Of a stretch of 64,000 nt of DNA, positions 48,031-58,855 are shown one piece after another. The translations under genes and the position numbers were made by a program. The first letter of the stretch is position 1. Each line of letters starts with the position of its first letter. The notes under the pieces are model-generated. The model worked only from the letters and a program-made list of their open reading frames with translations. It was not told the DNA's origin and did no database searches. The stretch is from Periplaneta americana (Eukaryota; Arthropoda; Insecta; Blattodea; Blattidae): positions 145,664,204 to 145,728,203 of the forward strand of contig NC_091126.1 in NCBI RefSeq assembly GCF_040183065.1, written 5' to 3'.

Positions 48031-48314
48031 TTAGCCTATTTATTATTATTTGGGAAAATTGGGGGCGTGGCCCTGTCTATAAAATTATTGGGGGGGGGAC
48101 GCTTGCTCCTTCGGCCCCAGGGAGTCGGAGTCTATGAACAAATTACTGTATGACAAATTAAAAATTATATATCAATTTTTGGCTATATTCAACAATTAAT
48201 TCACAAATGCAATGTCTGACTCCTGAAACTCTGCGGTATAACAGAGGAGCATCAAATGGAACTGTTCAGTTAAATGCTGGCTGGATTTAATGTATGATTC
48301 TAAAATTAAGGTGA

Positions 48315-48405
48315 TAGATACATAGTAGAAGCATACCTATACGAAAAGTTTTGTAATAAATAGATACATAGTAGAAGCATACCTGTACGAAAAGTTTTGT
48401 AATGA
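48315..48405. repeat. Two tandem 46-bp units
   Basis: TAGATACATAGTAGAAGCAT, then ACCT(A/G)TACGAAAAGTTTTGTAAT, is present at 48315 and again at 48361 with one or two differences. It lies just upstream of the host exon. Confidence 0.8.
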
Positions 48406-48512
48406 ACAGTGAGAAATATTAGAATGGGATTATACTGGTGCATAAGATCTAATGTGTTATACAGTTTTTCTACTATTTCATTCTTAATTGTTTCAGACAG
48501 TTGGGAACAAAA

Positions 48513-48782
48513 ATGCAGACTAGAAGTCATGCAAGTGGGGGTAGAAGAGCGTCCACTTCTAGATCTGGACGCGTTGTAAAGAAAACAGATTCACCAGAAA
48601 AATTGCGGACTTCACTTTCGCAATCTACAATTCAGCAGCTGAAGAACCTGTACTGCTCTAATATCCCAGACCATCTGATGGACAGAGATCTGCTTAAAAA
48701 CCACTTCTCGCAATTTGGCCGTGTTACTCGAGTATATGTCAACATGAAGAAGAACACCTGCACAGTGCACTTCGATAGCCAT
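48513..48782 (+). CDS. Host exon: RRM-domain protein resembling GANP/MCM3AP (Sac3 family)
   Basis: A pyrimidine tract and TTTCAG (AG at 48495-48496) precede ATG at 48513; 90 codons later the consensus donor GTGAGT begins at 48783. The product has a basic Ser/Arg-rich N-terminus (MQTRSHASGGRRASTSRSGR), then from about residue 43 an RNA-recognition fold: LKNLYCSNIPDHLMDRDLL, HFSQFGRVTRVYVN (RNP1-like FG.V.RV) and TCTVHFDSH. This C.NIP..L..R..L..HF..FG.V pattern is that of the N-terminal RRM of GANP/MCM3AP, which couples mRNA processing with export at the nuclear pore. The exon ends in phase 0 inside the RRM; the next exon is not in view. Family assignment is by motif memory only. Confidence 0.6.
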
Positions 48783-48890
48783 GTGAGTGTATTAGAACAA
48801 AACAGTATGTCTTACTGGTAACTAATGAATATTTAATGTAAGTTTAAATTTTAACCAGCCATAAAATCTCGATTGTGTTCTTGATGAATT

Positions 48891-50051
48891 CACAGTCTAC
48901 TATATACAGTCGCGAAGCTCAATATGTAGTAAAAATGCAAACATGGGTAGTTGCCCACCACTAGGATCGCTACTATCGCCTCATCATCACAGATCTCTCC
49001 TAGCAGATGACAAAATATGTTACACTTTCGTTGTCGTGTTCTTTTGGAAAAATTAACACCTTCCTTTCATTATTGAAATATTAAATGGGTAAAGTTCATT
49101 TATTATTTTAATGAAGTATATTAAATTCCACCATAAACTCGAAGATACCTGCAAGAAATAGGTTAATATTATTTTTGTTTATGCGAAACAAACTGAAATT
49201 TACTATAATCGCTTCACTCATTCAAGATTATAGCACTAATGAACTATGAAACCAATAAATATTAATTTGCATTTCCCTTTACAACAATAATATAATAACA
49301 ATAATAATGGAAATATGAATTAATGGGAGTAACTTACATGTACCAGTACTTGTAGTGTAGGTTACGTAGTTAACAAAGTGGGATGAGGTTAAGCAATAAT
49401 AATCACACCAGAATTGGAAATAAAACGTGATTAATAAATTTTATTGTAATAGACTTACTTTTTCTACGTCTCTAGTAAAGTAACACATAAAAATAACAAC
49501 AAAATTAACAGCTATAATTAAAAACATATCCTTTGAAAAAAAGTAGGCCTAAGTTGTCTGAAAATGTACAATTATTCAAGGAATCAGCTGATACAGACGT
49601 AGAATTAGTGCAAAGCTTTTGTTTCTCAGCTGCAGGTAATAACAGAACAGGTTTATTTGAAACATCAAATAAAGTTGGAACTGCATTCCAGATTAATTTA
49701 TTTTTGTTTTCATTCATGAATTGTGTGTTTTCGAAATGAAGAGAGCAAAACTTTATATTATTATAAAGATATGCTTCATTCTTTGTCATTAGATCTTCCC
49801 TCCTGCTGTTAATTAACCACTTTTTGCATCTAGGAGTAAAATAAGAAATAGATGTTAGGATTTTTCTTCACGAGCATCAATGCGAAATACGCAACGACCT
49901 AGCACTCGATGGAAATACGACTCAGTCCACTCTAAATCCAAAGTCGACCGTGGACAGTCTATTGTTTCTAGTTGCTAACCGCTTGGAGCGCTTTATCGCG
50001 AGATTTGCAAAAAATCACCTCAAGCTTCACGACTGTATATAGTAGACTGTG
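48891..50051 (-). mobile_element. P-superfamily-like element, copy C
   Basis: The ends CACAGTCTACTATATACAGT and the complement ending GTAGACTGTG are flanked by a perfect 7-bp duplication ATGAATT (48884-48890, 50052-50058). It shares CACCACTAGGATCGCTACTA, then TCGCC, and AAAAATTAACACCTTCCTT with A and D. It carries the second half of the THAP domain, absent from A and D, while the first THAP exon is deleted. Confidence 0.75.
49505..49829 (-). pseudogene. THAP second exon in P-like copy C
   Basis: Acceptor TTTTACTCCTAG is followed by a frame reading CKKWLINSRREDLMTKNEAY, then FCSLHFENTQFMNENKNKL and AVPTLFDV. This is the back half of a THAP domain: the W after KK, the C-x2-H pair (CSLH) and the terminal AVPTLF box are all present. 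The frame runs about 60 further codons to a stop at 49505 without reaching a transposase domain. Confidence 0.75.
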
Positions 50052-50611
50052 ATGAATTCACACACACACTCACGCATGCCCATGCATGCACAGAATGGCT
50101 CATAATTAGCTTATTTTAGTGCATCTAAAAATATTTTTGTATTTACGTTCTGGGATTGGTCAAAACCTACCGTTTGGAGTAGTTAGTAATTATACAGTGT
50201 TTTACAGAAATTTGCAGTAACACGATTTTTAAATGGGATATCCTGTATTTCATTCCATAAATTGTTGCATTCTACATTCTAATTCAAATGACATAAACAT
50301 GAAGTATCGTAGCTTTATACTAAGGTCAGATTCAGGTGGATCCACAATTGCTTGGTAATGTGCTTTGGACTCATAAAGCGCATTTTCAATTCAGTGGTGG
50401 TATAAACATTCATAAATGTATTATTTGATTTTCCAAGAATTCACATTCAAGTATCCAGGAAGGACTTTAGGATTTAAAAGTTACTATTGAGTGTCGCTTC
50501 AAGAGTCATTCGGTATTAGGACCATACTTGTTTGGAAAGAATGAACATAGAAAAAAACAAAAACTGTTACAGTTAGTGTACATCTTTATTTTAATATCCT
50601 TCATGATTATA

Positions 50612-51568
50612 AAGAGTGATTTATATAGAACTGACACATTTCTTTCATTAAATGTTTCAAAACGAATTGTGCTAGCGACAACTTATTATACCTAAAATGT
50701 AGAGGAATTTTGGGAGATTATTTACCTCTATAGCAAATGTTGAAAATGTCCTCCATCCTGCATAAGGCACAACTCAACATGTCGTTCCATGTTACTGGCC
50801 ACTCGTTGGAGGACTCTGTTGTCAATAGCTTGAATCTACTGTGTGATGTTGTGCTTCAGATCGTCCAATGTCTGTCTCTCTGACACATTGAGTAGATGTA
50901 CCCTGTCTACTGCGACAAACGTCTTAATGATATTTTGGGTGACTGCTCCAGTCGTGCTCTTACGTCAACAACAACCGTGGGAAGCCTAGATGAACGATGC
51001 TTGCCCTTTTCACTCACCAGAGATCCAGTTGTTTCCAATTTGTTTACCAGTCCCAGTATTGTGTTTCTTTTGGTAGGATTGTGAACACCAAATTCTCTCT
51101 GGTATGCCCTTTGAGTAGCTGTAATTGAATTCGTAATCCAGTATTGCTTCACAAGGAAGAGTCGTTGATTTAATGTGTACTGCATTTTCACGTTGACACA
51201 AAATGTCGATAACAGCTGCCAACAATAGGAATAAAACATAAACATCTGCGCATCTAGTGCTGCCAACAATAGGAATAAAACATAAACATCTGCGCATCTA
51301 GTGACAAGGAATCGAAACTCCAGAACATTCTGCTTAATTTGGTGCTAAAATTGGGTCAGTGCTGCCAACAATAGGAATAAAACATAAACATCTGCGCATC
51401 TAGTGCTGCCAACAATAGGAATAAAACATAAACATCTGTGCATCTAGTGACAAGGAATCGAAACTCCAGAACATTCTGCTTAATTTGGTGCTAAAATTGG
51501 GTCATTGAATGAATTTCTAACGGAATAATTAAAGAAAGGAATGTGTCAGTTCTATATAAATCACTCTG
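50612..51568 (-). mobile_element. Tc1/mariner-superfamily element of the DUF4817 type, internally deleted
   Basis: Inverted ends of about 38 bp (AGAGTGATTTATATAGAACT, then GACACATT(T/C)CTTTC) are flanked by TA. The minus strand encodes an N-terminal helix-turn-helix (LNQRLFLVKQYWITNSITAT, FGVHNPTKRNTILGLVNKLE, ETTGSLV), then jumps at about 50900 to a C-terminal block (ERQTLDDLKHNIT, ASNMERHVELC, GGHFQHLL). The catalytic middle is deleted. The right end holds a nested tandem duplication. Confidence 0.7.
51216..51503. repeat. Two-level tandem duplication at the right end of the DUF4817 element
   Basis: CTGCCAACAATAGGAATAAA, then ACATAAACATCTG(C/T)GCATCTAGTG (about 42 bp) occurs in pairs near 51216/51259 and 51361/51404. 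The pair plus the following ACAAGGAATCGAAACTCCAG block to TTGGGTCA is itself repeated, with a period of about 145 bp. Confidence 0.85.
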
Positions 51569-51939
51569 TACAATACCAAAACATTCAAAATGCTATATTC
51601 ATTAGAATGTATTTAAGAAAGTCAAACAATTTTTTCCCGAAATTAAAAATTGAAGGTTTCACAAAAGTAGCATGCATATTTCCACCACCTAGACTCAGTT
51701 TTAACCGAGCTGCAGAGGGGTTAGTTTTGGTTATGATATTTTCTTCTAACTTAAGCATATTTGCACCTCATTGCTTGATGCAGACTGCTATGATTTGTTA
51801 TTACTGACAAAAAAAAGAAAGAATATTATTTTTAAGTTCCAAGATATGGCAGGAATACAAAGTATAAGGTACAAATATCTTACAGGCTGGATCAACCCGT
51901 AATCCACCATGGGGAGATAGCTACTAACAAGTTCCACTC

Positions 51940-52918
51940 ACTTATCTACTACTATTTGTTTTTATTGTTTGTTTATTGTGTACATATTTTAATTTTACTT
52001 CCCGTGAAAAGTAGTCTGCCTTTTGTTTGTTTATTCTATACATATTTTAATTTTGCTTTCTGTGAAAAATAGTCTGACTTTTGTTCGTTTATTCTATACA
52101 TATTTTAGTTTTGCTTCCCGTGAAAAATAATCTGCCTTTTGTTTGTTTATTCTATACATATTTTAATTTTGCTTTCCGTGAAAAATAGTCTGTCTTTTGT
52201 TTGTTTATTCTATACATATTTTAATTTTGCTTTCTGTGAAAAATATTCTGCCTTTTGTTTGTTTATTCTATACATATTTTAGTTTTGCTTTCCGTGAAAA
52301 ATATTCTGCCTTTTGTTTGTTTATCCTATACATATTTTAATTTTGTTTCCCGTGAAAAATATTCTGCCTTTTGTTTGTTTATTCTATACATATTTTAATT
52401 ATGCTTTCCGTGAAAAATAGTCTGCGTTTTGTATGTTTATTCTATACATATTTTAGTTTTGCTTCCCGTGAAAAATAGTCTGTCTTTTGTTTGTTTATTC
52501 TATACATATTTTAGTTTTGCTTCCCATGAAAATTAGTTTTCCTTTTGTTTGTTTATACTATACATATTTTAGTTTTGCTTCCCGTGAAAAATATTTTGTC
52601 TTTTGTTTGTTTATTCTATACATATATTAATTTTGCTTTCCGTGAAAAATAGTTTGCCTTTTGTTTGTTTATTCTTTACATATTTTAATTTTGCTTTCCT
52701 TGAAAAATAGTCTCCGTTTTGTATGTGCTTCCCGTGAAAAATAGTCTGCCTTTTGTTTTTTTATTCTATACATATTTTAATTTTGCTTTCCGTGAAAAAG
52801 GGTCTGCCTTTTGTTTGTTTATTCTATACTTTTTTTAATTTTGCTTTCCGTGAAAAATATTCTGCCTTTTGTTTGTTTATTCTATACATATTTTAATTTT
52901 GCTTTCCGTGAAAAATAA
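51940..52918. repeat. 58-bp minisatellite, about 17 units
   Basis: The unit consists of TTCTATACATATTTTAATTT, then TGCTTTCCGTGAAAAATAGT and CTGCCTTTTGTTTGTTTA, repeated with a 58-bp period and a few percent variation; one unit near 52717 carries a deletion. The array continues for about 2.4 units at 57464-57600 beyond the CACTG transposon. Confidence 0.9.
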
Positions 52919-53696
52919 CACTGTTCTACAAGGGTCATTTTTCTTATATGAAAATGTTTGTTTCCAAAGGATTTTCATATGCAAATTCAAATCTGAAAAC
53001 AGAAATTCGCTATCAGACACAGTTTTTTAGTTATACGAGAATATACGTCTCATTTAACTGACATTTAAAGTTTTTGATAAAGATGGTGAACTTTGCTTAA
53101 CAACAGTTGCCAGTAGTTAATTTTGTTCTCCAATTGTTTTCATTTTCAAATTGTGGCATTCCTGTTGCTAGTAAAATTTCATGTTAATAAGCAAGTCATT
53201 ATTACAGGATTTAAAATTGAGTTTTATAGCGTCTTAAACTGCCATTATTTGGATGGTGGAGACATTCCTTATCAAGTGAGCAAATATTCATTTTTAACCA
53301 TAATATTCCGACATCTGTGGTATATAAAATATGTAAAACTTTACATATTTCTCTTGTATAGAAACCCCTTAAATCATAGAAGTCTGTAAGACAGATTCTA
53401 ACAGAGAGAGAGAAAGAGAGAGAAATCTTGAGTTTAACCTGGAATTCTTGTTAGAGGAAGTGAGTATTGTTTGTTTACATGAAATATTGTTTCTGCATAT
53501 GCACAATTCAACTCATGATGACATTCTGCAATGATGTTTGTGACCTAATGAATACTTTGAACTTCAAATACGAGCCACAGGAGTGGGGACTTTTTATAGA
53601 TGCCTCAAAATACAATCTAAAGGGAGTTCTCCTCCACAATATGAACATAATGCCTTCTGTCCCAGTTGTCTATGTAAGTATGACTAAAGAGTCATA

Positions 53697-55040
53697 CAGT
53701 AGCGTGCAAATTAATCCGAACACGACATATTTTTACATTTTCTGTCATTGTTGGCCTCACAGCTGCTCATACCGCTTTAATTGACATCTGTAGTACATGT
53801 AATTCCATTGTTGAAGGTCTGTCGTTATTTTTTTTATAATATGTGACATTTTGCCTGTCGTTTTGTACTTATAAGCATTTCAGTTGTGTTGAAGACTTAA
53901 TACTGCAATCCTGTGTACATTCTGTCGTCTTCACAAATGGATACAACTCCACGAAAACGGTCTAAAATTATAACATTAGCAGAGCATTCTTCTATGACAC
54001 AGAGGCAAATTGCTGCAGAATGTCACATCGGTTTGGCTACTGTTAATTCGATCATAAAACGATACAGGGAGACTGGATCCAGCATACCCCAGAGAAAAGG
54101 AAACTGTGGCCGGAAAAGGAAGACTTCACCTGCAGATGATTGTTTAATTGTCAGGAAAAGTAAATTAAATCCCAGACTAACTGCTGTCGACTTAACCTGC
54201 GAGTTAATGGCTACCACTGGGGCGAATATTCACGTCACAACAGTTCAGCGTAGGCTTTTGGAAGCTGGACGAAGGGCTCATAAGCCTATTAAGAAGCAAC
54301 TGCTAACCCCTGTTATGTGCAAAAAACGCTTAATGTGGGCAAAATTACATCAACACTGGACAGTGAATGACTGGAAGAATGTACTTTTTTCCGATGAGTC
54401 TCATTTCGAGGTCCACGGCCACTGTGTTTCTTATGTACGGAAAGGATCCGAAAAAGTAACAGCAGCTCATCTCCAACAAGCACCCAAATACCCTCCTAAA
54501 GTAATGTTTTGGGGTTGTATTACACATGAAGGGCCTGGAGCATTAATACCTATCAAGGGAATGATGAATTCTGACAAATATATTCACTTATTGGAAACCA
54601 GAATTGTACCCCAGCTGCAAAAATCATTTCCGGATGGCAGAGGTGTGTTCCAACAAGACCTGGCACCATGCCATACGTCTCGAAAAACTACAGAATTCTT
54701 CAACAAGAAGAATATTCAGGTACTCCCCTGATCAGGCAACTCACCCAACATCAACCCCATTGAGAACTTGTGGTCAATTTGCAAAAGAAGAATGCAAAAA
54801 ATGGATTGTTCTTCAAAGGAGAAGATGATTTCTGCCCTAATTGGTGTATGGTTTCGCGATGAAGAAATGAAGAATATTTGTGGGAAATTAGTGGAATCCA
54901 TGCCAAATCGTCTCAGAGCTGTTATTAGGAACAAGGGAGGCCACATAGATTGCTGAGGTATGTCTTAGATCCTTTTTTTATCCCGTTTGAGTGTTTTTGC
55001 ATAAGTAGTTACGTTGTTCGGATTAATTTGCACGGTACTG
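53697..55040 (+). mobile_element. Tc1 element, full length
   Basis: The ends CAGTAGCGTGCAAATTAATC and its counterpart (reverse complement CAGTACCGTGCAAATTAATC, then CGAACA) match at 25 of 26 positions and are flanked by TA (53695-53696, 55041-55042). The element is 1344 bp with one transposase frame. Its removal restores the host transposon's reading frame (S-Y-D-I-L). Confidence 0.9.
53937..54956 (+). pseudogene. Tc1 transposase, one premature stop
   Basis: A 340-codon frame starting MDTTPRKRSKI. The paired helix-turn-helix domain is near residues 10-110 (SMTQRQIAAECHIGLATVNS, then TGANIHVTTVQRRL). The catalytic DDE domain has LFSDESHFEVHG (Asp 1), VFQQDLAPCHTSRKT (Asp 2) and GNSPNINPIENLW (Glu). 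The only defect seen is TGA at 54729-54731 in VLP-stop-SGNSP, where the family has Trp, a single TGG to TGA change. The C-terminus runs on intact to 54956 (VESMPNRLRAVIRNKGGHI). The more upstream codons in frame lack a better start. Confidence 0.9.
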
Positions 55041-55762
55041 TATGATATTTTGAAAAATATGCTGAGATTAATCAAATATAATGAGCAGAAGTGGAAAATA
55101 TGTGGTGATTTGAAAATAGTTGGCATGATATTAGGTATGCAACAAGGCTACACGAAATATGGATGTTTTCTGTGTGAGTGGGATACTCGCGATAGGAATT
55201 CCCATTATAAAAGAAAGATTTGGCCTGAACGTAAGTGGAAAGTTGGAGAAAAAACTATACTGAATGAGAAATTGGTAGCCAGTGAAGATGTTCTGCTGCC
55301 CCCCTCTTCGCATCAAGCTAGGCCTTATTAAACAATTTCTTAAGGCCATGGACACTCTGGAAGAGGATTTATGTACCTTTCAAAAAAGTTTCCTCGTCTT
55401 TCTGCAGCAAAAATAAAAGAGGGCGTGTTTGTAGGCCCCCAAATTAGAGAACTTCTGAAGGACTCAGATTTTGAACAATGCCTTGCACCAAAAGAAAGAA
55501 AAGCGTGGTCTTGTTTAAAAAATGTAACGCAAAATTTTCTGGGAAGAAAAGAGCTAACGACTTCGAACAGCTGGTTCAACAAATGATAAATGCATATAGG
55601 AATCTAGAATGTCACATATCTTTCAAAGTTCATTTCCTAGATTCACATATACATTATTTTCCTGAGAGCTGCAGTGATGTCTCCGACGAACATGGTGAAA
55701 GGTTCCATAAAGATATAATGTCCATGGAAAAGCAGTATGAAGGGAAATGGATGCCTGTGATG

Positions 55763-56237
55763 CAGCGGTGGATTTTCAGGGGAGGCAAGGGAGGCCGTGC
55801 CTCCCCTAATATTTTACCAGAACACAATATGGCAGTAATAATTTCAGCTGAATTAAGATCACAGACAAGTTACAGCAAATGACAAAACATTTTTCCTTTT
55901 ATATTAATTTTACTATTCACTACGACTGAGAAGTAACGTAAAGTCGACCACATTCAGTTGGTGATGCCTGCTCGCTATGCTGTAGCATCGATTGTAGATA
56001 GTACAAATAATTCGTACTGAAAAGTAACAGATAGAGCTATAACCTGTACTGTCGACATCTAGCAGCCTACAGTGTCTATGCGAGAGCGGGAGAGAGGAGT
56101 CGGGTACATGATGCTACTCCCCGGTAACTATGACAACAGCAGTTCAACCTATAAGATAGCTGGTTAGAAGAGCGTTTAAACTTGACTAGAACGTGTGAGG
56201 GGAGCCGATTTGGAGACGTCCTACCCACCGCTGACAA
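55763..56237. repeat. Possible hAT MITE in the CACTG element's gene
   Basis: CAGCGGTGG at 55763 and CCACCGCTG ending at 56233 form short inverted ends. CTGTGATG (55755-55762) and CTGTACTG (56238-56245) may be the 8-bp duplication (6 of 8). The insertion breaks the unnamed gene after MPVM. A small hairpin (GGGGAGGCAAGG with GTGCCTCCCC) follows the left end. Confidence 0.45.
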
Positions 56238-56245
56238 CTGTACTG

Positions 56246-57420
56246 CTTATAGTGACGGCTGGTTTTGGCTGTATTGGGAAGCTCTCTCTCTTTCTCTCTT
56301 CGTAGTTTTAGAAAATTCAGTCACGTGTTGTTAGTTTTCTCCCCCTGAGTAAAAGTTTTCATTTATGTTGTTAGATTTTCTCTTGTTTACGGGTGTTCTT
56401 GTTATTTTATTCTTTTGTGTTACGTGATGTATTTACTTATACAGTATTTAAAATGTATCGAGAGTTTAGAAACAAATGCAGATTTGTCTCTAGCGTCTTC
56501 TAGTAGCAGTTATTCAGTACCGTATGTTGTGACCTATTTGATCGGTTTGCGAAGAAAGAGGAACATCCAGTTAATTTGCTATAAAATTAGACTATGTAAT
56601 AGTAATGAGCAAGACCTGGATTTTTGGTTCGAATCAATTTTGTTGCTATCTTGTTACTCTCGAAATATTGCTTTTCTTGTTCGTTTTATGTAGCAAAGAG
56701 TAACATTCTTAAATTCAATATGACCTAAAAAGACCTAATTCGTAAGTTAGAACTTAGAGTGTCCTAAAGAGAGGCAATCTTTACCAAGCTGTTGTAATAA
56801 TATTAACAGTATGTTGTTTATTTTTATTTTTTTCCCGTAAAATCATGTAACTTCCTAACATAAGATTTAAAATCCTAAAACATAAATTGGAAAACCTAAT
56901 TTTAATTTCTTAAAATCTATAAATTCTGCGCTTGGTAATGAGGTACGTCACAGACCTTATATTTTTATATTCTCATCATTCACATCTTGGCCTCCTCAAC
57001 TTTCAAACCCACCATCCGCTACTGCTGCGATGCTTGCTGACTACCGCTGGAACATTATTAGTGACTGTAAAATTGAACACAACAGAAAAAAAAATAAGAC
57101 TTTTAAATTCTTAAGGAAAAGTGTATTTTGTTCATATTTTCTAATTTTAAATAAGTTTTTCCATATAATGTAATTATTATATTAAGGCTTGTATATATAT
57201 TTTTTGTTTTATAGTGCATAAAATGTTTGTAAATAATTTTGTAAGTGACTAAAATATTAATATTTACATGTTTTGCCTACATAAATACATAAAGTGGAAA
57301 CGAAAAATATTTAAAAAATGAAATTGCATATAACTTGAAAACTATGCGTGACACAGAGAAACTAATTACAGATTTGAATTCAGGAGGTAAATTTCCATAT
57401 TAATCAAGAATGTTATACCC
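56246..57420. other. Right part of the CACTG transposon, no gene recognised
   Basis: AT-rich sequence between the possible hAT MITE and the transposon's right end. The first 40 bases may continue the unnamed gene (a decayed CTGGTTTT block); beyond that no frame or motif is supported. Confidence 0.3.
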
Positions 57421-57463
57421 AGAAAAATGAATTTCATTTTTTTTTTTTTTTTGTAGAACAGTG

Positions 57464-57605
57464 TAATCTGCCTTTTTTTTTTTGTTTAGTCTATACATAT
57501 TTTAATTTTGCTTTCTGTGAAAAATAGTCTGCCTTTTGTTTTTGTTTATTCTATAGATATTTTAATTTTGCTTCCTATAAAAAATTGTCTGCCTTCATCT
57601 CATAC
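57464..57605. repeat. Remainder of the 58-bp minisatellite
   Basis: About 2.4 further units (CTATACATATTTTAATTTTG, then CTTTCTGTGAAAAATAGTCT) with the same period as 51940-52918. This shows one array split by the CACTG transposon. Confidence 0.9.
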
Positions 57606-58848
57606 GATGGAAGTTGCTTTCTTATATTTAGTGTGGATCTGATAAAATAATTTCTTTCTTTTTCACCACAGTCTATAGCTGAAGTATTGCTGACTATATC
57701 CACCAGTGTTTTGACCGATTGTGTGTGGCATGGGACAAATTTCTACTCTGCTAATCTTCAATACTTAAATAACGGAGGTTCTGGTATGATGAATTTCATA
57801 AGCAGGAAAAGACAAAATATGAGTTCTTAATTCATTTAATTCTTCCTTACTCTTTTTATGTTCTGGTTATGTTTTCCACATCTGTCGTTGGGGGTGTTCA
57901 AATAGTGCTCGGCCTTTCATTCTGAATGACATGTTTGACAAATTTCTCATGTTTATTCAAAGTGCTGAGAAAATAGATGTTCGCATGCAGGCATCCTTTA
58001 ACCATTTATCTCAGAATAATAATCACGGGTATCATTTCTTTATTTTTTAACCACTTCCTTTCTATTCTTATTTTGTATTAAGAATATAAATATCTACAGA
58101 AAATAAACCTCTAAAATCGCCATATATTTACCCTGCAGAATATTGGTTTCGGGGCTATTTGAAAGAAACTGTTTTTCTGAGCAGACCTACGACAGTTCGT
58201 AAGTTAAAGAAGAATCCGTCATAAAACATGTAACAGATGTTTCAGAACATGAGCTTAGAGCTGCTCATACTTGTGGAAAGAAAATGGTAGACACATGAAA
58301 CATTTACGATCAACTTAATGCAATACATACTGCATTTAAAAAATTCCATTCTTTCTGCAATAAGTCATTGTCACAATTCTTAAGATTGTAGTAAAGTAAA
58401 TATTTTAGCAATTAAAATTACGTCTTAGTTTTGGAAAAGAAAACGTACTTATATGAAGCATTACGACATGTTATGTACACATATTTTATTTACAGCATGA
58501 CATTCTTAATAGAAATGGGCATTAATGCATAATAATAAAATTAATAACATTTTTGGCAAATTGAAATAAAATGTGATTTGTTAATAATTAAGACATAAAA
58601 ACAATTGTGATTGGATAACAATACAGTATCCGCTGATTAAGGTTCTGACTGATATGTACATCTATTATCAGGCAGTACATCTCACTTGATGATATGTGTC
58701 AGAGGAATAACAATTGTTTGTGTGCATCTGAAGTCTGACTAGTGTAATATGTAGCTAGTCTGCGATGTATGCAATGGAAGAGGAAAGGAACTGGCCACTC
58801 GACTCCATTATCTCCTGGCCTAGTTGCCTCATAAATGGTGCCTTCTTG
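57606..58848. other. Unassigned DNA
   Basis: No gene or repeat could be supported between the minisatellite and P-like copy D. Confidence 0.25.
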
Positions 58849-58855
58849 GTATCAC

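Larger units (their letters stand above)
41955..48136 (-). mobile_element. hAT transposon 2 with nested insertions
   Basis: A perfect 8-bp duplication AACAAATT (41947-41954 and 48137-48144) brackets 6.2 kb. The ends CAGTGGTCCCGACTTCC and CATAGACTCCGACTCCC match at 11 of 17 positions, followed by G-rich tracts. Without the Harbinger-like insertion (44420-46928) and the retrotransposon fragment (47231-47958) the hAT is about 2.9 kb, a normal size. The transposase reads on the minus strand. Confidence 0.8.
53467..55762 (+). pseudogene. Unnamed transposon-borne protein, interrupted by a Tc1 element
   Basis: The first part (53520-53694) reads CNDVCDLMNTLNFKYEPQEW, GLFIDASKYNLKGVLLHN and PVVYVSMTKES. 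The Tc1 element then intervenes, and the frame resumes exactly with YDILKNMLRLIKYNEQKW, KICGDLKIVGMILGMQQGY and KYGCFLCEWDTR (a D, then C-x2-C). Three frameshifts later come KIKEGVFVGPQIRELLKD, FKVHFLDSHIHYFPE and DVSDEHGERFHKDI. I know this as a common uncharacterised arthropod protein family. Its location inside CACTG ends, and a D...G...C-x2-C block reminiscent of CACTA transposases, suggest a transposase; catalytic residues are not proven. The N-terminus was not found. Confidence 0.65.
52919..57463 (+). mobile_element. CACTG-ended transposon carrying an unnamed protein family
   Basis: CACTGTTCTACAA at the left and TTGTAGAACAGTG at the right are exact inverted ends, flanked by TAA on both sides (52916-52918, 57464-57466). 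The empty site GAAAAATAATCTGCC occurs in the undisturbed minisatellite at about 52124-52138, confirming insertion and the 3-bp duplication. CACTG ends with short duplications are typical of the CACTA/Mirage/Chapaev group. Within it lie a Tc1 element (53697-55040), a broken gene and a possible hAT MITE. Confidence 0.75.
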
